From assembly GCA_016792935.1 (NCBI GenBank), contig JAEUJS010000390.1, positions 1 to 35,571 on the forward strand: a DNA stretch of 35,571 nt, written 5' to 3'. Of the stretch, positions 24,614 through 32,700 are shown in pieces. A model generated the notes under the pieces. The model searched no databases. It was not told where the DNA came from and saw only the letters and a list, made by a program, of their open reading frames with translations. The stretch is from Archangium sp. (GTDB taxonomy: Bacteria; Myxococcota; Myxococcia; Myxococcales; Myxococcaceae). The translations under genes were made by a program, and so were the position numbers. Numbering within the stretch: position 1 is the first letter of the stretch; the number at the start of each line of letters is the position of its first letter.

Positions 24614-25879
24614 ATGAAAGCCAACGCCGAGCGCGTCATCCGTGAACTGAAGGAACTGGCAGCCCTCACCTCCGACGAACGTGGAGCGCAGCGCGTCGCG
24701 TGGGGCCCCATCTGGCGCAAGGCGCGCGACTGGTTCACCGAGAAGGTGCGCCGCGAGCTCAACCTCGACACGCGGCGCGATGGCGCGGCGAACTTGTGGG
24801 TCACGCTCGAGGGAAAATCGAAGAACGCGCTGGTGATGGGCAGCCACATCGACTCGGTGCCGGGCGGTGGTTGGCTCGACGGTGTGCTCGGCGTGGTCGG
24901 TGGGCTCGAGGTGCTCCGTCGCGCGAAGGAAGCGGGAGGCGTTCCGCCCATCACGCTGCATCTGGTCGATTGGGCCGACGAAGAAGGAGCGCGCTTTGGT
25001 CGCTCGCTCACCGGGTCCGCGGCGTCAGCGGGCGCGCTCGATGCGGTGAAGGAATTGAGTCATCTGGTGGATCGCAACGGCGTGCGGCTCCCGGATGCGC
25101 TGAGGGAAAACGGCATCTCGCTGGCGTCGATGGCGACGGCGCGCGCGTACTTCGATGGGCTCAACGCGAAGGCGTATCTCGAATTGCACATCGAGCAGGG
25201 TCCGGTGCTCGAGGAGATGAAGAAGCCGGTCGGCGTGGTGCTGGGGACGATGGGCGTCGAGCGCTACAACTTGAAGTTCATCGGGCAGGCGGCGCACTCG
25301 GGAGCGGCTCCCATTCATCTGCGCAAGGACGCGTTCCTCGCGGCGGCGGAGTTCGCCCTGGCGTGCCGCGACATCAGCATCAAGTATTCGGGGAAGACGC
25401 CGAAGTCGCGCGTGGTGGCGACGTGCGGCGTGGTGAAGGTCGAGCCCAACTTCGTGACCGCGGTCCCCGGGACGACCGAGATTTCCATCGACCTGCGCGC
25501 GCTCGACGGGAAGGTGCTGCAGAAGATGCTCGCCGACGCGAAGAAGGCGTCCGAGAAGGCGGCGAAGAAGCACCTCGTCACGGTCGAGTGGAGCTCGCTG
25601 CTGCAGATTTCTCCGCGCCCGTTCGATGAGACGTTGATGAAGTTCGTACGTACGTCGGTGAAGGAAGTGACGAAGTCGGCGCCGGAGTTGCCGAGCGGTC
25701 CGCTGCACGACGCGGCGGAGATGGCGGCCATCGTGCCGACCGCGATGGTGTTCGCGCAGAGCTCTCCGGGCATCTCGCACACGCGGTTCGAGGACACGCC
25801 GCTGCCGGCGCTCGAGAAATCGATTCGGGCGTTCCTGCTCACGGTGGACAAGACCGTCGAGCACCTCGCGAAGCAGTGA
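24614..25879 (+). CDS. M20-family N-carbamoyl-amino-acid/allantoate amidohydrolase-like enzyme
   Basis: A 421-residue cytoplasmic enzyme. Di-metal site residues are visible: His78 in MGSHIDSVPGGG, Asp89 in GWLDGVLG, Glu123-Glu124 in ADEEGARFG, His192 in LELHIEQGPVLEE, and a C-terminal His in SHTRFEDTP. The dimerisation (lid) domain lies between about 210 and 330. The EEGARF motif and LHIEQGPVLE are typical of the hydantoinase/carbamoylase branch, which releases ammonia and CO2 from N-carbamoyl amino acids, allantoate or ureidoglycolate-type compounds. No allantoin or hydantoin pathway gene is nearby, so the physiological substrate is open. It begins 21 bp after the hydrolase stop and probably shares its transcript. 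Confidence 0.88.
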   Translation: MKANAERVIRELKELAALTSDERGAQRVAWGPIWRKARDWFTEKVRRELNLDTRRDGAANLWVTLEGKSKNALVMGSHIDSVPGGGWLDGVLGVVGGLEVLRRAKEAGGVPPITLHLVDWADEEGARFGRSLTGSAASAGALDAVKELSHLVDRNGVRLPDALRENGISLASMATARAYFDGLNAKAYLELHIEQGPVLEEMKKPVGVVLGTMGVERYNLKFIGQAAHSGAAPIHLRKDAFLAAAEFALACRDISIKYSGKTPKSRVVATCGVVKVEPNFVTAVPGTTEISIDLRALDGKVLQKMLADAKKASEKAAKKHLVTVEWSSLLQISPRPFDETLMKFVRTSVKEVTKSAPELPSGPLHDAAEMAAIVPTAMVFAQSSPGISHTRFEDTPLPALEKSIRAFLLTVDKTVEHLAKQ

Positions 25880-25894
25880 GCGCCGTTGACGGCT

Positions 25895-25914
25895 TCATCG
25901 CTCCGCTGCGATGA
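25895..25914. terminator. Possible stem-loop between the amidohydrolase and repeat-lipoprotein genes
   Basis: TCATCGC (25895-25901), loop TCCGCT and GCGATGA (25908-25914) form a perfect 7-bp stem in the 43-bp gap after the stop at 25879. There is no T-run downstream, so termination is uncertain. Confidence 0.35.
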
Positions 25915-25922
25915 CCTGACGC

Positions 25923-28445
25923 ATGAATCGACTTTGGGTGGTCGTGGCGTGCGCGGTCGTGTCGGCGTGTCAGTGTGTGCCCGTTCCTCCGGTCGATGAC
26001 GGAGGCGTCGCGGGCGGCGGCTCAGCGGCGACGGGTGGCGGTGCTTCGGCGACGGGCGGCGGCTCGGCGACCGGCGGCGGCTCGGCGACTGGCGGCGGCT
26101 CGACGACGGGTGGCGGCTCGGCGACCGGCGGCGGCGGGGTGTCGATGCCCGAGTTTTCGATCGAACCGAACAGCGGCGCGCTCAACGTCACCGAAGGCCA
26201 GACCGCCCAGGTGCAGGTGAAGCTCACCGCGCAACCTTCCGCGACGGTCACGGCCACGGTGGCGACCGGTCCGCTGATGGGCGTCATCTCGGTCGACGCG
26301 ACCACCCTCACCTTCACGCCCAGCAACTGGGACGTCGCGCAGCTCGTCACCGTCTCCGCGGCCAACGACGACGACCTCGCGCCGGGCTCGGCGACCGTCA
26401 CGCTCAGCGCGCCCAATCTGGTCGACGCGGTCGTCACCGTCACCATCGCCGACGACGACACGCAGGCGCTGGTGCTCTCACCGCCGGGCGCCAACCTCCA
26501 GGTGAACGAAGGCGCCACCGCCACCATCAACGTCTCGCTGGCGTTCGCGCCCGCGACGAGCACCACCTTGACCATCGTGAGCGCCGACCCCAACGTCGCG
26601 TCGGTCTCGACCGCGGCGCTGGTCTTCACGCCCGCCGACTACGCCACGCCGCAGCCGGTCGTCGTCACCGCGGCCTCCGACGCGGACACCGCCAACGGCA
26701 CGACCAGCGTGAACGTCACCGGGGTCGCCTCGCGCACCATCACCATCGACGTGGTCGACGACGACGCGCTCAACATCGACATGACGACCACGCTCACGAT
26801 GACGGAGAGCGGTGGCGCCTTCGTGCCCGTGCGCCTCACCGCGCAGCCCGCCTCGAGCGTCACTATCGCCTTCGTCTCGAGCGACGAGACCTCGCTCTTC
26901 GTCGACACGCCGATGCTCACCTTCACCACCGGCAACTGGAACGTCGCGCAGAACCTCTTCCTGAGCGGCGTGGCCGACGACGACGTGGTGAGTGAGAACG
27001 CCACCGTCACCGCCAGCGCGACGGGGTTGATGCCGCGCATGGTCCAGGTGGCGCTGACCGACACCGACGTCGCCGCGCTCTCGGGCGTGCCCGTCGCCCT
27101 CAACGTCAACGAAGGCGCGTCCACGCCCATCGCGCTGCGCCTCACGCACCGCCCCACGAGCCCGGTCACGGTCACGCTCGTCCCCGCCGACGCGGCGCGG
27201 CTGCAGCTCGTGCCGTCGATGCTCACCTTCACCACCGCCAATGCGCTCACTCCCCAGAACGTCGCCGTCAACGCGCTCCACGACGACGACACCGGCACCG
27301 AGCAGCTCACCATCACCACCACGTTGGGCAGCACCAACGCCGACACGGTGGTGAACGTCATCGACGACGACACCCAGGCGCTGGTCGTCATGCCCACCAC
27401 CGTCACGGTCGCCGAAGAGGGCACCGCGAACATTCCCGTGCGGCTCGCCTTCCGCCCCTTCGGGAACGTGCTCGTCAGCGCCAACTCACTTGATTCGAGC
27501 AAGGTGGTGGTGAACACCGGCTTCCTCACCTTCACCTCGGCCAACTTCTCGACGCCGCAGAACATTCAGATCGCCGGCACGGCCGACGCCAACCTCACGG
27601 CGGAAACGGCGACCGTGCGCATCCAGGCGAATGGGCTGCCCGACGTCGACGTCACGGCGAACGTCACCGACAACGACACGCAGGCCGTGGCCACCACTGT
27701 GACCACCGCCACCGTCAACGAAGGCGCGACCACCTCGATTGGCGTGAGCCTCGCGTTTCAGCCGAGCACCAGCGTGACGGTGAGCGTGAGCTCCAACAAC
27801 CCGCGCGCCAGCTTGATGAACTCGAGCTTCAGCTTCACCAGCGCGAACTGGAACGTGCCGCAGAGCCTCGTGGTCAGCTTCCCCATCGACCTCTCGCGCG
27901 TGTCGGGCACGTCCACGCTCCTGCTCAGCGCGCCCGGAGCGACCTCGGCCAGCGTCGGTGTCACGCTCGTCGACCGCACGTCGGCGTTCGGCTTTCCCTC
28001 GGTGAGCGGCAGCTCGGCCCTGCTCGGCAACGGCGCGGTGTTCGCCTTCCCCATCACCCTCACGACGAGCGGAGAGCAGCTCATCGGCTACGGCGCGGTC
28101 AGCAGCGGTTCGACGGGCCAGCTGCAGTTCGCGCTCTACAGCGACTCGGCGAACGCCCCGGCCAACCTCATCGCCGGAAGTGCGCTCGGCTCGCCCATGG
28201 CCCTGGCAATGGGCACCTCGGAGACCGGCGTCAGCAACACCGCGGTCCCAGCGGGGACGTATTGGCTCGTCTTCCGCGGCGCGCTCAACGCCAACCTCGT
28301 CTCCAGCACCACGGCACCCACCGTGCGCCGCTGCGTTCGCAACACGAGCATCACCGACATCAACACGCCGTGGCCGGCGACGTTCGGCACCTCGACGTGC
28401 GCCAACGCCGCGCCGCTGGCGGCCTACGCGTTGACCTGGCGCTGA
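25923..28445 (+). CDS. Calx-beta-like repeat surface lipoprotein
   Basis: An 840-residue protein. The lipobox VVSAC gives Cys16, followed by a Gly/Ser/Thr/Ala linker of 18-bp tandem repeats (about residues 27-75). Six tandem modules of about 100 residues follow, each with N-x-x-EG near the start, a late LTFT-x-x-N-W/F-x-x-(A/P)Q element and a terminal (D)DD. Examples are NVTEGQTAQVQVKL, TLTFTPSNWDVAQLVTVS and TIADDD. This is the Calx-beta-like layout, usually calcium-binding in extracellular adhesion proteins. A non-repetitive C-terminal domain (about 690-840) has ITLTTSGEQLIGYGAVSSGSTGQLQFALYS and a Cys pair (RRCV and TSTC). It is probably an outer-membrane-anchored stalk. Confidence 0.88.
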   Translation: MNRLWVVVACAVVSACQCVPVPPVDDGGVAGGGSAATGGGASATGGGSATGGGSATGGGSTTGGGSATGGGGVSMPEFSIEPNSGALNVTEGQTAQVQVKLTAQPSATVTATVATGPLMGVISVDATTLTFTPSNWDVAQLVTVSAANDDDLAPGSATVTLSAPNLVDAVVTVTIADDDTQALVLSPPGANLQVNEGATATINVSLAFAPATSTTLTIVSADPNVASVSTAALVFTPADYATPQPVVVTAASDADTANGTTSVNVTGVASRTITIDVVDDDALNIDMTTTLTMTESGGAFVPVRLTAQPASSVTIAFVSSDETSLFVDTPMLTFTTGNWNVAQNLFLSGVADDDVVSENATVTASATGLMPRMVQVALTDTDVAALSGVPVALNVNEGASTPIALRLTHRPTSPVTVTLVPADAARLQLVPSMLTFTTANALTPQNVAVNALHDDDTGTEQLTITTTLGSTNADTVVNVIDDDTQALVVMPTTVTVAEEGTANIPVRLAFRPFGNVLVSANSLDSSKVVVNTGFLTFTSANFSTPQNIQIAGTADANLTAETATVRIQANGLPDVDVTANVTDNDTQAVATTVTTATVNEGATTSIGVSLAFQPSTSVTVSVSSNNPRASLMNSSFSFTSANWNVPQSLVVSFPIDLSRVSGTSTLLLSAPGATSASVGVTLVDRTSAFGFPSVSGSSALLGNGAVFAFPITLTTSGEQLIGYGAVSSGSTGQLQFALYSDSANAPANLIAGSALGSPMALAMGTSETGVSNTAVPAGTYWLVFRGALNANLVSSTTAPTVRRCVRNTSITDINTPWPATFGTSTCANAAPLAAYALTWR
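26012..26138 (+). repeat. 18-bp tandem repeat coding the Gly/Ser/Thr lipoprotein linker
   Basis: About seven imperfect copies of GGCGGCGGCTCGGCGACC encode GGGSAT-type hexapeptides just after the lipobox of the Calx-beta-like lipoprotein. It is a coding minisatellite that probably varies in copy number by slippage; it is not a CRISPR. Confidence 0.8.
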
Positions 28446-28454
28446 GCAGCTGGC

Positions 28455-29609
28455 TCACCGTGGCCGCGTCAGCACCAGCTTGGCGCCGTCGACGTCGGTG
28501 AGCGTCACGGTGGTCTCGTCGCTGGTCACGCTCGAAGGCAACGGCGTGCTGCCGTTGGTCGCGAACGACGCCAGGGTGTTCAGCAGCGCTCGCTGGAACT
28601 CCATGCGCTCGTGGAACTGCGAGGAATCGAAGTCGAGGAGCCACGCCTCCGCCGGCAGCCACCACGGGCGCGTGTCGCGCAGCGCCTGTTTCGCCGCCGC
28701 GCGTGACGCGTCGTCGTTGGCCTCGACCACCTTGCGCATCGCCGCGTCCCAGTTGCTCCACACCCGACCGAGGTAGAGGCGCTGCACCGGCGGCAGCTCG
28801 ACGGGCATGGGGTTCGCCGGCAACTTCGCGCGCGCGTCTTCGCTCGCATACGGCAGGAAGAGCATCAGCGACATCGTCACCCGCTCGCTCTCGAACACCT
28901 CGCGCTCGCTGCCAAAGCGCGTGCCGAGCAACACCCACCGCCCGCCGAAGTGTTTGCGCATGGGGCCGTCGGCCAGACTCCACGCCTCGGTGCACACCCC
29001 GGCGAGCGTCTTCACCACCGCGCTCGCCGTCATGGCGTTCATCATCGACTCGCGGCTCCCGTTGAGCGCGACTTCCATCGTCGCGGTGCACGCCTCGAGC
29101 GCCTCACCCACCCGCTGGTCGTGCAGCATGATGCGCACGTCGAGCGCGGTGTGCCGCCCCGCCGACGACAACTTCAGCGCCGACACGTTCACCGACCACG
29201 GCTCGGCGTTCTGAGCGATGCCCACCGTCGCCGCGTCGCCACACGCGCGCACCGCCACCACCCACGGGCGCAGCGTGTCGAGGCGATCTCTCAGGTCCTG
29301 CGACAGCTCGGTCAGCGGCTTCTTCCCGTCGACGAATTCCTTCACGTCGCCGGAGCGGTTGCTGAACGGGCTCAGGTCGCTGGGCGCCACGCCGAGCGTC
29401 GACGCCAGACACACCGAGCCGTTCTCCACCGCCGGAGGCGGCGCGCCTTCTGGCCGCAACAGCACGTGCTTGCGCGCCCGCAGCGCCGCGACGTCGTCGA
29501 CCAGACGCTGCCCCAGCTGGTGATTGCGATGAATGGTGGCGGCGAAGAAGCCCACCACCAGCAACACCACGAGGCCGACCACCGCCAGCAGACCTTTGCG
29601 CACACGCAT
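28455..29609 (-). CDS. Membrane-anchored protein of unknown function
   Basis: 384 residues from an ATG that gives a clean N-terminal membrane helix (LLAVVGLVVLLVVGFFAATI, residues about 7-26) with a basic cytoplasmic start. The long soluble part is mostly helical (GKKPLTELSQDLRDRLDTLRPWVVAVRACGD, MEVALNGSRESMMNAMTASAVVKTLAGVC), with a further segment (RLYLGRVWSNWDAAMRKVVEAND) and a beta-rich end (TVTLTDVDGAKLVLTRPR). Three Cys (RACGD, EACTA, GVCTE) may pair. I do not recognise the family. It is convergent with the Calx-beta-like gene (9-bp gap) and divergent from the giant lipoprotein, with a 189-bp intergenic region. The same open frame extends upstream to 31322, but that part is antisense to the next gene and is not coding. 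Confidence 0.72.
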   Translation of the reverse strand: MRVRKGLLAVVGLVVLLVVGFFAATIHRNHQLGQRLVDDVAALRARKHVLLRPEGAPPPAVENGSVCLASTLGVAPSDLSPFSNRSGDVKEFVDGKKPLTELSQDLRDRLDTLRPWVVAVRACGDAATVGIAQNAEPWSVNVSALKLSSAGRHTALDVRIMLHDQRVGEALEACTATMEVALNGSRESMMNAMTASAVVKTLAGVCTEAWSLADGPMRKHFGGRWVLLGTRFGSEREVFESERVTMSLMLFLPYASEDARAKLPANPMPVELPPVQRLYLGRVWSNWDAAMRKVVEANDDASRAAAKQALRDTRPWWLPAEAWLLDFDSSQFHERMEFQRALLNTLASFATNGSTPLPSSVTSDETTVTLTDVDGAKLVLTRPR

Positions 29610-29798
29610 GCGGTGGAGTTCTACCCCGCTCGTTCGCGCACGAATGGCGCGGCTCCGTGCACCCACATTCTCGCACGTCATTTTTCGAGATCTCCTCGCA
29701 CGCTGAGGCCATGTGGCGATCGCCGTGTCCACCGTGACTAAACTGCGCAACTTGCATTGGAAGGCGCCGGGGGAATCAGAACTTCCGTGGAGAAATCG

Positions 29799-32700
29799 AT
29801 GACGAAGCGAACGCTGCAAGGCGCAAGCGCGTGGCTCGTGTGTGCCGCGCTGGCCACACTCGTGGGCTGCAATCGCAACCTCGACATCCCGCCGATTCCG
29901 GAGACGGCGACGGTCACGGCCACCATCGACACCGACAACCACCTGCCCGCCGAGAACAACGTGCTGCGCCTCATCGACAGCGCGACGGGCGCGCGCTTCG
30001 AACAGCAGACCAACACCGATGGCAAAGCGGTCTTCGCGGGTCTGCGCCCCGGCAACTACCTGCTCCAGGCCGACGTGCCCGGCTTCGCTCCGCTGCGTGA
30101 AGGACCGTTCGTCGTGCCGTCCGGTGAGAGCGACCTCGGCCTCTTCAACCTCGTGTGGCTCGGCCAGACCGAACAGGAAGGCAGCATCTCCGGAGCGGTC
30201 GTCGTCGCCGGCGGCTCCGCGGGCATGCTCGACGGCGGAGCTCCTCCTTCCGATGGCGGCATGGATGCCGGTGCGCTGCTCCCCGATGGCGGCATGTCTC
30301 GACCGTCCGATGCGATGGGCGCGACGGTGTCGATGTTGCTCGAGCGTCCACCTCCCGCGATGCCCGCGAAGGTCGCGGAGGTCACCGTCGATGCGTTCGG
30401 CCGCTTCTCTGCTCGCGTCCCTCCTGGCCGCTACACCGTCGAAGCCACGCACCCCTGGTACGTGTCGACCAAGCGCGAAGGCGTGCTCCTCGCCGAAGGC
30501 CAGCTGCTCGACCTCGGTCAGCCGCTCGTGCTCCAGCTCAACCCCGCTGACGTGAGCGGACAGGTCGAGCTCGAGGTCGAAGTCGCCGGCGCCATCTCGT
30601 GGCGCGCAGGAGAAGGCGTCACCGTCACGTCCGACACCGGCTTCACCACCACCACCGACCTCACGGGCCGCTACACGTTGCCCGGCCTCGCTGCGGGCAC
30701 GCGCCGACTCACCTTCACCAAGGGCGGCTTCCACGACGGCACGCCGCTGCGCACCATCAACCTCGCCGCCGGTGAACACGCGCTCTACGAGCCCGTGCGC
30801 CTGCTGCTGGACCGCGGAGATTTGCAGGGCACCGTGCGCATGAGCGACGGCAGCCAGCTCGCCGACGTCACCGTGGCCATCGCCGGCACACTCGATGGCG
30901 GCAGCGGCGGCTACCCCACGCAAGCGGTGCGCTCGTCCACCGACCAGAGCGTCGGCGACTTCACGATGCGCGGCGTGCCCGTCGGCACCTACACGCTCGT
31001 CGCGCGCCGCACGAACTACGTCGAGGCCAACTCGCCGGCGGTGCAGGTGCAGGTGAACCAGACCACGCCGGTGCCCGAGCTGCGACTCGCGCGGCTGCAG
31101 GGTGACTTCCTCATCGAAGACTCCGACCCGCTCAACACCGCGGGCTTCACGCGCGAGCGCAACGTCACCCTCGTGCTGAGCAACGTGATGAGCGCCGCCG
31201 AGTTCCGCGCGGTCGAAGGCACGCAGCAAGACCTGATGGCCGCGATGTGGCAGCCGTACTCGCTGCCGCGCATCCCCTTCACGCTCTCGAGCGGTGACGG
31301 GCCCAAGACCCTCTTCCTGCAAATCAAGAACACCTCCGGCAACGAAGGCCCGGCGCTCTCGGCCACCATCGTGCTCGACACCACGCCTCCCAACGGCGGC
31401 TCGATTCTCCTTTCCTCAGGGCAGGCCTTCACGCGGCTGGCCAACCCGCTGCCTGTCACGCTCAACGCGTTCGACGTCGGTGGCGTGGCGTACGTGCGCC
31501 TGGCGTCGGTGGAAGATGCGGGCGTCGAATACGAAGACGCGGGCGTCGCGATTCCCGACGGCGGCTTCCCCAACCTGCTCGCGCCGCGCGTGGCGTACGT
31601 GCGCGACACCAGCTTCCAACGACCGGTCAGCGTCGACGCGATTCAGACCGTCGCCGCGCAATTCATCGACAACGCCGGCAACGCCAGCGACGTCTCGCTC
31701 GCCACCATCGTCATCGACACCGTGCCGCCGACGGGCTCGCTGAGCGTCGTGCGTGGAGCGCGCGCCAGCATCGACGGCTACACCAACACGCTGCTCGTCG
31801 AGCTCGCCGAGACGTGGGGCATGGAACCCAACGGCGGCTTCGTGCAGGTGCGACTGGCCAACGACGCGGTCGATTTGTCCACCGCCGTCGCGCAGCCGAC
31901 CCGCGCACGCGCCTCGTGGTTCCTCGACGCGCAGGGTGAAGGCACCAAGACCGTGCACTACGTCTTCGTCGACGCCGCCGGAAATCAGGGCGGCGCGGCG
32001 CAGGCCACCATCATCTACGACGCGACCTCTCCGCTCGTGACGGCCAATCTCACCAGCGGCTCTCCCACCTCGAACCCGCAGGTGAACATCTCGCTCAACA
32101 CCGTCGAGACGAGCCCGTTCTCTCCCGACGCTGGCGTGTCGGTGAGCGAGTCGGCCATCTTCAGCAACGCGCAGGTTGGGCCCTACCCCAGCAACAACAC
32201 TGTCCAATTCACGCTCTCGGCCGGAGATGGACCGCGCAACGTCTTCATCCGCGTGCGTGACGCCGCCGGCAACGACGGCACCGCGAACGTCAACCTCGAG
32301 CTCGACACCACGCCGCCCACCGGCCTGGGCATCGCGCTCGTCGGCGCGCTCGATGACGGCACGCCTTCGTCGAGCCTCACATCGGATGCAGTCGTCACCG
32401 TCAACCTCACGCATTCCGGCGCGACGCGCGTGTTGCTCGGCGATGCCAACCTCACCGCCTGCCCCGCAGTCAGCATGGGCACGTGGACCACCATCACCGG
32501 CACGTCCATCGCCAACCACCCACTCCCGGGCAGTGGACCCGTGCGCACCGTCAGCGCGTGCTACGCCGACGGCGCGGGCAACGTCGCCGGCCCCGTCAGC
32601 GCCACCATCAACTTCGACGGCGCCGCGCCCACGGGCTGCCAGCTCGCCCTCACCGGCCTGCGGACGGATGGACAGCCCAGCGGCTCGGCGCGCACTGCGC

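Noticed and set aside
26012..26138. Short direct repeats suggestive of CRISPR
   Set aside because: 18-bp units have no spacers and are in frame in a lipoprotein linker.
29610..29798. Sigma54 or sigma70 promoter in the divergent region
   Set aside because: No convincing -24/-12 or -35/-10 pair found by eye.
29610..31322. Upstream extension of the minus-strand frame of the gene ending at 28455
   Set aside because: The added 571 codons are antisense to the giant lipoprotein and have no protein-like pattern; the membrane helix start at 29609 is natural.
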